Positions 1-4,752 of a DNA stretch of 6,019 nucleotides are shown piece by piece. A program made the position numbers and the translations under genes. This DNA comes from Muribaculaceae bacterium (GTDB taxonomy: Bacteria > Bacteroidota > Bacteroidia > Bacteroidales > Muribaculaceae), in contig JAIDUY010000096.1 in assembly GCA_029059965.1 (NCBI GenBank), forward strand, positions 1 through 6,019. Reading direction: 5' to 3'. The stretch's first letter is position 1. Each line of letters opens with the position of its first letter. Below the pieces are notes generated by a model. The model saw only the letters and a list, made by a program, of their open reading frames with translations. It did no database searches and was not told the origin of the DNA.

Positions 1-17
1 CGGTGGTGTGAGAGGAC

Positions 18-71
18 GGTAAACACGAAAGTAGGAGATAAACACCCTATGATTAGTGTTTACCTCCTACT
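18..71. promoter_or_regulatory. Iterated repeat / dyad upstream of umuDC, candidate operator
   Basis: Seen: a 9-bp unit, GGTAAACAC, occurs at 18-26, as GATAAACAC at 37-45, and inverted as GTGTTTACC at 56-64. Unit starts are exactly 19 bp apart, about two helical turns. The second and third units lie inside a longer dyad with 16-nt arms (30-45 and 56-71), a 10-nt centre and a single mismatch (A38 against C63). Inference: iterated, phased sites upstream of a damage-inducible operon suggest a regulator binding array. The dyad could also fold as an RNA hairpin and end an upstream transcript, but no T-run follows it directly; the nearest, at 89-94, is 18 nt beyond the stem. Confidence 0.5.
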
Positions 72-131
72 CGATTGGCACCTGCGTATTTTTTAGCGGA
101 CGTGGGCAAGAATCATGCACCGGCCGACGGC

Positions 132-139
132 TATTTTTG
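132..139 (+). promoter_or_regulatory. Bacteroidota -7 promoter box for umuDC
   Basis: TATTTTTG matches the Bacteroidota primary-sigma -7 consensus TAnnTTTG exactly. It would start transcription near 146, leaving a leader of about 40 nt before the umuD ATG at 186. No convincing TTTG -33 element lies 19-21 bp upstream, which fits a promoter needing an activator or regulated by other means. A weaker box, TATTTTTT at 87-94, lies closer to the dyad and is an alternative. Confidence 0.5.
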
Positions 140-185
140 AACCGCAAACAATCGCGGCCCATCCGACCCGGAAAACATTCAACAC

Positions 186-644
186 ATGACAGCGCTACGC
201 ATCTATCTGACAGACACATCCACCGAACTGCGCCTGCAATATGCCGACGCGGGCATACGCGCCGGATTCCCGAGCCCGGCACAGGACTACATATCCGAGA
301 GCATCGACCTCAACCGCGAACTGATAGAACATCCCGCCTCGACATTCTACGCCCGTGTCGTCGGCGACTCGATGAGCGGCGAGGGCATAACCGAAGGCGA
401 TATTCTCGTCGTCGACAAATCTGTCGAGCCCGAACACGGCGACCTTGCCGTATGCTGCCTCGACGGAGAATTCACCCTCAAGCGGCTGCGCTTCACGGGG
501 CCTGACCGCCTGAGCCTCATGCCGTCGAATCCCCGCTACCGTCCCATCGAAATCACCCCCGAATGTTCGTTCTCGGTATGGGGCGTGGTACTGTACACGA
601 TCAAGGCCAACCGCCGACGCAGACCCGGCTCCGAAAGATGGTAG
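186..644 (+). CDS. umuD: UmuD-like translesion synthesis accessory protein (S24 peptidase)
   Basis: A 152-residue protein of the LexA/UmuD self-cleaving family (peptidase S24), cytoplasmic. In the family, RecA filaments on single-stranded DNA stimulate removal of the N-terminal arm, and the shortened dimer joins UmuC as DNA polymerase V. Visible here: a short N-terminal arm, a likely cleavage site Ala26-Gly27 (context IRAGFPSPAQDY), the nucleophile Ser62 in VGDSMSGEGI, and the general base Lys99 in GEFTLKRL. The 37-residue Ser-Lys spacing equals that of E. coli UmuD (Ser60/Lys97), and the length is close to the usual ~140. There is no DNA-binding domain, which separates it from LexA. The start at 186 is the only one giving a normal-length arm and follows the -7 box at 132-139. 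The arginine-rich tail (RRRRPGSERW) is encoded next to and within the overlap with umuC. Identity is secure. Confidence 0.95.
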   Translation: MTALRIYLTDTSTELRLQYADAGIRAGFPSPAQDYISESIDLNRELIEHPASTFYARVVGDSMSGEGITEGDILVVDKSVEPEHGDLAVCCLDGEFTLKRLRFTGPDRLSLMPSNPRYRPIEITPECSFSVWGVVLYTIKANRRRRPGSERW

Positions 645-1933
645 GACTCATAGACTGCGACAACTTTTTCTGCTCGTGCGAAAGAGTGTTCCGTCCCGAC
701 CTCGCCGACAAGCCCGTCGTGGTGCTGAGCAACAACGACGGCTGCGTGGTGGCGCGTTCGAAGGAGGTCAAGAACATGGGTATACGCGACTGCATGCCGT
801 ACTACCAGCTTATGGAGCAGTACCCCGACGCAGGCATCGTTGCCTTTTCGTCGAACTATACACTGTACGGCGACATGTCGGCGCGGGTCATGGACGTGCT
901 GCGCGCCGAAGTGCCCGACCTCGTGCAGTACTCCATCGACGAAGCCTTCCTGGACCTGTCGGGACTCCGTACGGACAGCCTTGACGCATGGGGCAGGGAA
1001 GTATGCGCCAAAGTACTGCGCTGCACCGGAATGCCCGTGAGCCTCGGCATAGCTCCGACCAAGACACTGGCCAAACTGGCAAGCCGCTTCGCCAAACGCT
1101 ATCCCGCATACCGCAAATGCTGCATGATAGGCACCGACGACCAGCGGCAGAAAGCGCTGCGGCTCGTTCCCGTGGGCGATGTATGGGGCATAGGGCGCCG
1201 CACAGTCGCGTCACTTGAACGCTGCGGCGTACACACTGCATTCGATTTCGCCAGCCGCCCGCGGCAGTGGGTACGCTCGCGCTATCATGTCACGGGCGAG
1301 CGCACCTGGGCCGAACTCAACGGCGACAGCGTCATTGATGTCGACGGACTCGAAGGCGTAGTCAAGAAAAGCATCATGACAAGCCGCAGCTTCCCGTCGA
1401 TGCTCACAGCGCTCGACGACCTGCGCAGCCATGTGGCCAACTACGCCGCCCGCTGCGCCCTGAAGCTGAGGCGGCAGGAGTCTGTGTGCGCCACAGTGTC
1501 GGTCTTCATCCAGTCCAACCACTTCCGCGAGGACCTTCCGCAGTATGACCGCAGCGGCCTGCACACTTTTCTGACACCCACCGCCACGACGGGCGAGATT
1601 GTCGAAGCCGCGACGTCCCTACTCGCGGGCATCTACCGCAGCGGCATACACTACAAACGCGCCGGGGTGATGGTGGCCGGCATATCAGGAGCAGACGCCG
1701 TGCAGACCGACCTGTTCAGCTACGAACCCGAGCGAAGCCGTAAACTGCGCGACGTGTCATCGGCGCTCGACATCATCAACGGGCGCCTCGGCGCCGACAC
1801 CGTGGTGCTGGGCGCCCAGCAGTACAGGGACAAAGGCGCCGACGGCAAAAGCGTCAAGTTCGTCAATGCCATACGCCGGGCCATGAAATCGCCCGACTAT
1901 TCGACACGCCTTGGCGCCTTTACCGTCGGATAG
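638..1933 (+). CDS. umuC: UmuC, Y-family DNA polymerase V catalytic subunit
   Basis: A 431-residue lesion-bypass polymerase (E. coli UmuC is 422). With processed UmuD it copies past damaged bases in the cytoplasm, at a cost in fidelity. Motifs in order: N-terminal palm LIDCDNFF with metal-binding Asp6; a finger region with SNNDGCVVARS (31-41); the catalytic pair Asp101-Glu102 in YSIDEAFLDL; GIAPTKTLAKLAS (137-149); a helix-hairpin-helix segment near 177-205; the little-finger domain at about 240-345; a beta-clamp-binding motif QTDLF at 356-360; and a UmuC-type C-terminal DUF4113-like segment from about 370, including INGRLGADTV and a final SPDYSTR. All catalytic residues are present. The start at 638 places the family motif at the N-terminus and overlaps the umuD stop by 7 bp, so translation is probably coupled. 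Starting at 563 would add 25 residues read from inside umuD. Confidence 0.96.
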   Translation: MVGLIDCDNFFCSCERVFRPDLADKPVVVLSNNDGCVVARSKEVKNMGIRDCMPYYQLMEQYPDAGIVAFSSNYTLYGDMSARVMDVLRAEVPDLVQYSIDEAFLDLSGLRTDSLDAWGREVCAKVLRCTGMPVSLGIAPTKTLAKLASRFAKRYPAYRKCCMIGTDDQRQKALRLVPVGDVWGIGRRTVASLERCGVHTAFDFASRPRQWVRSRYHVTGERTWAELNGDSVIDVDGLEGVVKKSIMTSRSFPSMLTALDDLRSHVANYAARCALKLRRQESVCATVSVFIQSNHFREDLPQYDRSGLHTFLTPTATTGEIVEAATSLLAGIYRSGIHYKRAGVMVAGISGADAVQTDLFSYEPERSRKLRDVSSALDIINGRLGADTVVLGAQQYRDKGADGKSVKFVNAIRRAMKSPDYSTRLGAFTVG

Positions 1934-1947
1934 GGGAATGCAGAGTC

Positions 1948-2775
1948 TCACTCACAGCCTGCGGCGGAGTACTCGCTGTCCGAGACGGAATCGAGCCATA
2001 CCGTACCACACTGCTCCCCGGGGACGGAGAACGCAAGGTGAGCGAACCAGGAGTCGGCGGCAGCGCCGTGCCAGTGCTTGACGTTGGCCGGAATGTGGAT
2101 GACCGTTCCGGGCATAATCTCTACGGCCGGTTTGCCTTCTTCCTGATACCATCCGCGGCCAGCCACACCCACGAGCATCTGACCGCCGCCCTCGGCAGCC
2201 GTATGGACGTGCCAGTGATTGCGGCATCCGGGTTCGAAAGTAACATTGGCGAAAGGTATCTGCTCGCTTGAAATCTGAGCCAGATAGCTATTGCCGGTAA
2301 AGTAGGCGGCATAGGCCGTATTGGGCTCTCCGACGGGGAAAATCATGGAACGGGCGAACTCGGCAAGTGCGTCGTCACCGATGATGTCGTCGGCCCACAC
2401 CTCTTTGGCCTGATTGAAGGCAGCCCATGCTTTGGGCCATCCGGCGTAGAAGGCTATGTGGGTTATGATTTCGGCGATTTCGGTGCGGGTGATGCCGTTC
2501 TGCCGTGCCGTACGCAGATGGTAGGACAGCGAGCTGTCGGTGATGCCCTGCGAGATGAGCGCGGTGATTGTCACCAGACTGCGGTCGCGGAGCGAAAGCA
2601 GATCGTTGCGGCTCCACACCTCGCCGAACAGGATATCGTCGTTCAGATGTGCAAACTCGGGAGCGAAGTCGCCAAGCTGCTGACGACCCGCGCTCTGTAC
2701 TATTTTTGTCGGTTGTGCCATTGTAAATGAAACAGCCAGTGCGGCTGCGATAAGAGTTATGAATAGTCGGTTCAC
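1948..2775 (-). CDS. Exported carboxymuconolactone decarboxylase-like / cupin fusion protein
   Basis: 275 residues, convergent with umuC (14-bp gap, no terminator hairpin seen). Residues 1-20 form a signal peptide (MNRLF, a hydrophobic run, then TMA before Gln21) with no lipobox, so a periplasmic protein is expected. Residues ~38-128 match the carboxymuconolactone decarboxylase/AhpD-like fold (SLVTITALISQGITDSSLSYH, then IAFYAGWPKAWAAF). The CxxC of AhpD peroxidase partners is absent, so the PcaC-like branch fits better. Residues ~172-255 are a cupin with the metal-type motif HWHVH (187-191) and a second half PGTVIHIPANVKHWHG (222-237). Bacterial proteins with this architecture are often annotated as decarboxylase or hydroxynitrile-lyase-like; the substrate here cannot be told. 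The GTG start at 2775 is chosen because it yields a clean signal peptide and lies about 20 nt past the expected transcription start. Confidence 0.85.
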   Translation of the reverse strand: MNRLFITLIAAALAVSFTMAQPTKIVQSAGRQQLGDFAPEFAHLNDDILFGEVWSRNDLLSLRDRSLVTITALISQGITDSSLSYHLRTARQNGITRTEIAEIITHIAFYAGWPKAWAAFNQAKEVWADDIIGDDALAEFARSMIFPVGEPNTAYAAYFTGNSYLAQISSEQIPFANVTFEPGCRNHWHVHTAAEGGGQMLVGVAGRGWYQEEGKPAVEIMPGTVIHIPANVKHWHGAAADSWFAHLAFSVPGEQCGTVWLDSVSDSEYSAAGCE

Positions 2776-2801
2776 GGATATGACATTATATCTTCCGACT
2801 G

Positions 2802-2809
2802 CAAAAATA
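2802..2809 (-). promoter_or_regulatory. Bacteroidota -7 promoter box for the CMD-cupin gene
   Basis: On the minus strand this reads TATTTTTG, an exact TAnnTTTG. Transcription would begin near 2795, about 20 nt before the GTG at 2775. This placement argues against a longer reading from the TTG at 2838, which would lie upstream of the box. No good -33 TTTG is present at the usual spacing. Confidence 0.55.
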
Positions 2810-2887
2810 CTCAATATCACAGCACCGACACTTATCAATTACGCCGCAATCCGTACCATTATACACTGTCGCTTCAGTTGGCCGGTA

Positions 2888-2962
2888 TTATTGTTCTATC
2901 CATTCTTTGATTTGTTCGGGTGTGGCGGGAAGACGAAGGCCGATTATCCAGTTGAATTCGGA
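2888..2962 (-). pseudogene. C-terminal remnant of an unrecognised gene
   Basis: On the minus strand, 24 codons read SEFNWIIGLRLPATPEQIKE followed by WIEQ and a TAA stop (2888-2890). The peptide looks like a genuine protein end: hydrophobic core, LPATPEQ turn, then an amphipathic helix. It is closed upstream by an in-frame TAA (2963-2965), and the suspected insertion-sequence end begins about 10 bp beyond that. There is no usable start codon. Inference: this is the surviving 3' end of a gene broken by the insertion or an associated deletion. I do not recognise the family, and chance cannot be excluded for so short a stretch. Confidence 0.35.
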
Positions 2963-3040
2963 TTACTGCTTTCCATTAGTGTCCGCCAAAAAGCATAAGA
3001 GCGTATTGAAATTATTGAAATTCAATCTGTTATAGCAGAT

Positions 3041-3071
3041 TTTGCCGCGCAACGATTTGAAATTACTTTTG
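3041..3071 (+). promoter_or_regulatory. Complete Bacteroidota promoter (-33 TTTG, -7 TACTTTTG)
   Basis: TTTG at 3041-3044 and TACTTTTG at 3064-3071 are separated by exactly 19 bp. Both match the Bacteroidota consensus (TTTG, 19-21 bp, TAnnTTTG), making this the best promoter in the window. Transcription would start near 3078, inside the palindrome, and run rightward into the transposase-like start at 3091 and then antisense into the YdeI-family gene. Confidence 0.65.
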
Positions 3072-3088
3072 CAGTCTGAATCAGACTG
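3072..3088. repeat. Perfect 17-bp palindrome over the predicted transcription start
   Basis: CAGTCTGA-A-TCAGACTG has two perfect 8-nt arms around one central base. It begins directly after the -7 box and ends 2 bp before the ATG at 3091. It could be an operator limiting transposase expression, or a short 5' hairpin sequestering the start codon region. Confidence 0.6.
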
Positions 3089-3090
3089 TT

Positions 3091-3150
3091 ATGAATAAAG
3101 ACAAATACGTTTTCAGTGATTTCATAAAGTTAAATTCAAATAATCTCTAA
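3091..3150 (+). pseudogene. Truncated N-terminus of an IS4-family (DUF4372-type) transposase
   Basis: Reads MNKDKYVFSDFIKLNSNNL then TAA. The opening MNKDKYVF strongly resembles, from memory, the start of Bacteroidota IS4-family transposases with an N-terminal DUF4372 domain (commonly MN-x-x-KYVFAQ). The family runs to several hundred residues, so over 90% is missing and no catalytic residue remains. The resemblance fades after about residue 8-14, which may mark the deletion junction. The stop overlaps the stop of the convergent YdeI-family gene by two bases. An alternative is a 19-residue expressed small peptide, since promoter and ATG are intact. Confidence 0.45.
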
Positions 3151-3716
3151 TAGTCCAGAAGGCGTCCACAATCATGCCAGTCGCCTATCATCTCGCCTCG
3201 TTCGCTTGCTTCGATCAGTTTTTGCAAGCGGCTATTAAATAGTTCCGGCTTTGAAACAACCCTTTGGATATTGTCAATCCTTACTCTCTGATATAGCGGA
3301 GGAAAGTTGCGGAAATTCCTCCAGGCTGTTGGGCGCGCCTTGAAAGGCGAGAGTATTTCCGGAATAATCACAAATTCATCGTCAAGATTCGGACAGGCTG
3401 CACGCCCATTCTCGGTCATCAATCCGAGGCGTTCAAGTCGTCGGCATCGTTCTTTGTTGAGTTCTGTCCACTTTCCTGATTTGGTCCGAGGCCCGAAACG
3501 CTGGAGTGTGACGCCATCGACATTTTTGACAGTCGAATCAATCCAGCCAAAGCATAGAGCCTCTTCCACCGCGTCGAGATACCACAAAGTATCTTCCGGC
3601 GGTGTCTTGCCACGCTTCACGGCAATCCAGCACTCTTTTTCAGTTGTGCTGTTAGCCGTAAGCCATTCGCGGAAGTCAGAACGCGTGTTTATGTCAAGGA
3701 TGTTTTGCGGAATCAT
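3147..3716 (-). CDS. YdeI/OmpD-associated (OmdA) family protein
   Basis: 189 residues, matching the usual ~190 of the soluble YdeI/OmdA-like family. Characteristic blocks: REWLTANSTTEKECWIAV (16-33); the signature YLDAVEEALCFGWIDSTVKN (46-65); RFGPRTKSGKWTELNKER (73-90); and RLGLMTENGRAA (96-107), followed by a C-terminal helical segment. Enterobacterial relatives have been linked to envelope stress and antimicrobial peptide tolerance, but no biochemical activity is settled, so function here is unknown. No signal peptide is visible. It is the last gene of a minus-strand unit, starting 26 bp after the P-loop gene stops. The ATG at 3716 puts the conserved helix at the normal distance from the N-terminus. 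Its 3' end meets the insertion-sequence fragment, whose promoter faces it. Confidence 0.85.
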   Translation of the reverse strand: MIPQNILDINTRSDFREWLTANSTTEKECWIAVKRGKTPPEDTLWYLDAVEEALCFGWIDSTVKNVDGVTLQRFGPRTKSGKWTELNKERCRRLERLGLMTENGRAACPNLDDEFVIIPEILSPFKARPTAWRNFRNFPPLYQRVRIDNIQRVVSKPELFNSRLQKLIEASERGEMIGDWHDCGRLLDY

Positions 3717-3742
3717 TCACAAAGTATTTTCATTAATCATGT

Positions 3743-4156
3743 TCATCGCAGGCGGTCGATTCCGGGAGCGACATCACGGTGGAAATCGAGAATCCACCGC
3801 AGGAACTCAGGGTCAAGTTCATCTTCCGTCCACGGCATGTCGTCCCGTTTCTTGCCGAGGCGCGACTTTGCGCCTTCGACGCAGAGCTCCGTAGGTAAAT
3901 CAAAATAGAATACCGTGTCGCAATGAGCGAATCGGACGGGCAGCGTGCGGGCATAGTTCCCGTCGATTATCCATTCGTCTTTGGCGAGAAGCTCTTTTAG
4001 AATCCTGTCGAATTCGTCAGCACCGATAACGCTACGGTCCGGACGATGCCATATCATGTCCAGATAGTAGAGCGGCAAGCTTGTCTTAGCCGCCAGCCTG
4101 CGACTGAAAGTACTTTTGCCGGCTCCGGGGCAGCCCAGCACAATCACGCGTTTCAT
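3743..4156 (-). CDS. P-loop kinase-like NTPase (adenylate kinase/FlaR-like), short C-terminus
   Basis: 137 residues of the adenylate-kinase-like P-loop group often annotated as 'DNA topology modulation protein FlaR' or AAA family ATPase. Seen: Walker A GCPGAGKST (8-16); YYLDMIWHRPD (30-40) with Asp33 after the second strand; the family block EWIIDGNYARTLPVRF (61-76); the strand TVFYFDLP (81-88); and EGAKSRLGKKRDDMPW (94-109), a basic lid-like segment. It probably binds ATP and phosphorylates an unknown small substrate in the cytoplasm. Relatives, as I recall them, are about 165-180 residues and continue past this stop with a helix and a final strand, so some 30-40 residues seem missing. The ATG overlaps the GNAT stop by 4 bp, indicating translational coupling. 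Substrate and true function are unknown. Confidence 0.8.
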   Translation of the reverse strand: MKRVIVLGCPGAGKSTFSRRLAAKTSLPLYYLDMIWHRPDRSVIGADEFDRILKELLAKDEWIIDGNYARTLPVRFAHCDTVFYFDLPTELCVEGAKSRLGKKRDDMPWTEDELDPEFLRWILDFHRDVAPGIDRLR

Positions 4157-4686
4157 CTCTTGTCAAACTCAATCCGATAGAGTATATGCCTCCGCAAGGG
4201 GGAATCTGGCGGTAGTGAAGGGTGGTCGAATTCTCCCGCTCGCTTCATGCCGATTTTTTGCATCACCCTCTCGGACGGTATGTTAGGTTTCGCAGTAAAA
4301 GAATATAATATCGGCAGACCATTGGCCTCGGCAAACTTCAATACCGCGGCAGCGGCTTCAGTCGCCAGACCCTGTCCGTGACATTCGGCAGCAAGCCGCC
4401 AGCCGATTTCCACGCCGGGCGTAAAGTCCGCGTCGAAGCCGATTTCGTGCAATCCGACATAACCGATAAAGCATCCTGTCGATTTCAATTCAACCGCAAA
4501 CAGCCCCCAGCCGTTCCGGTCGAACTCATCCCGAATCCTGTTGAAAAAAGCTTCGGACTGTTCATCGGTCATAGTAGACGGGAAGTAGCGCATGACGCGC
4601 TCGTCCTTGTTCATGGCAGCGAACAAAGGCAAGTCTTTCCGTTCCCACGAGCGGAGAATCATTCTCTCGGTTTCAAGATATTCCAT
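4153..4686 (-). CDS. GNAT family N-acetyltransferase (RimJ/RimL-like)
   Basis: 177 residues, typical for the Acetyltransf_3 (RimJ/RimL) group, which transfers acetyl from acetyl-CoA to an amine such as a protein N-terminus or small molecule. Seen: the opening TERMILRSWERKDL (6-19); an early helix and VMRYFPSTMTDEQ (31-43); FIGYVGLHEIGF (73-84); the core strand VEIGWRLAAE (92-101); the acetyl-CoA pyrophosphate loop CHGQGLATEAA (102-112); and the late motif NIPSERVMQKIGM (135-147). The start at 4686 gives the family N-terminus and lies just past a promoter; reading from 4746 would add 20 residues spanning that promoter. It heads the GNAT/P-loop/YdeI unit. The acceptor substrate cannot be deduced. 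Confidence 0.9.
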   Translation of the reverse strand: MEYLETERMILRSWERKDLPLFAAMNKDERVMRYFPSTMTDEQSEAFFNRIRDEFDRNGWGLFAVELKSTGCFIGYVGLHEIGFDADFTPGVEIGWRLAAECHGQGLATEAAAAVLKFAEANGLPILYSFTAKPNIPSERVMQKIGMKRAGEFDHPSLPPDSPLRRHILYRIEFDKR

Positions 4687-4705
4687 GTCCCTGTGGTGTT
4701 TTGTG

Positions 4706-4713
4706 CAAAGATA
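4706..4713 (-). promoter_or_regulatory. Bacteroidota -7 promoter box for the GNAT/P-loop/YdeI unit
   Basis: On the minus strand this reads TATCTTTG, an exact TAnnTTTG. The predicted start of transcription, near 4699, lies about 13 nt before the GNAT ATG at 4686. It sits in the 66-bp gap after the beta-barrel gene, so the three small genes can be expressed independently of it. The -33 region is poor (TTCGGA-like). Confidence 0.55.
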
Positions 4714-4752
4714 CGAAAAAACGCGAGAATGGAGTCCGAAAAACATTCAAGT

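Larger units (their letters stand above)
2776..3146. other. Gene-poor, AT-rich junction between CMD-cupin and YdeI-family genes
   Basis: This 371-bp gap holds the CMD-cupin promoter (2802-2809), a coding remnant on the minus strand (2888-2962) and an apparent insertion-sequence end on the plus strand (from about 2976). It also contains a tandem duplication of ATTGAAATT (3005-3013 and 3014-3022), whose second copy forms the small palindrome ATTGAA-A-TTCAAT at 3014-3026. I see no RNA gene and no intact full-length gene. The stretch 2820-2887 contains nothing I can name. Confidence 0.6.
2976..3150 (+). mobile_element. Left-end fragment of an IS4-type insertion sequence (inferred)
   Basis: The stretch begins near TTAGTGTCCGCC (2976-2987), which resembles an insertion-sequence terminus. 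It continues through a complete Bacteroidota promoter and a palindrome, and ends with the first codons of a transposase-like reading frame that stops after 19 codons. No matching inverted end is found elsewhere in the window, so this is a truncated, immobile fragment. The outer boundary at 2976 and the inner boundary (somewhere between about 3126 and 3150) are estimates. The call rests mainly on the transposase-like start and the promoter layout. Confidence 0.45.

Noticed and set aside
72..96. T-run after the dyad as an intrinsic terminator
   Set aside because: The six-T run (89-94) is 18 nt past the stem, too far for a typical intrinsic terminator; it also resembles a weak -7 box.
139..150. 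Possible Gram-positive LexA box (GAAC at 139-142)
   Set aside because: The second half-site four bases on reads AACA rather than GTTC, so there is no dyad.
56..505. Long plus-strand frame overlapping umuD
   Set aside because: Its product is an arginine-rich low-complexity shadow of umuD, and it begins inside the dyad.
563..637. Longer umuC reading frame starting inside umuD
   Set aside because: The extra 25 residues have no polymerase similarity, and the family N-terminal motif (LIDCDNFF) begins right after the ATG at 638, which overlaps the umuD stop as expected for a coupled operon.
2776..2838. Longer CMD-cupin frame from a TTG at 2838
   Set aside because: It would place the -7 promoter box inside the gene and bury the signal peptide behind 21 extra residues; the GTG at 2775 fits both.
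3717..3735. TACTTTG just upstream of the YdeI-family gene as a separate promoter
   Set aside because: It has one base too few between TA and TTTG to match TAnnTTTG, and lies directly against the ATG, leaving no leader.
3307..3894. Long plus-strand frame opposite the YdeI and P-loop genes
   Set aside because: It has no recognisable domain and spans two genes with clear family motifs on the other strand.
4687..4746. Longer GNAT frame starting at 4746
   Set aside because: The 20 extra residues span the -7 box at 4706-4713 and are not part of the RimJ/RimL fold; the ATG at 4686 gives the standard N-terminus.
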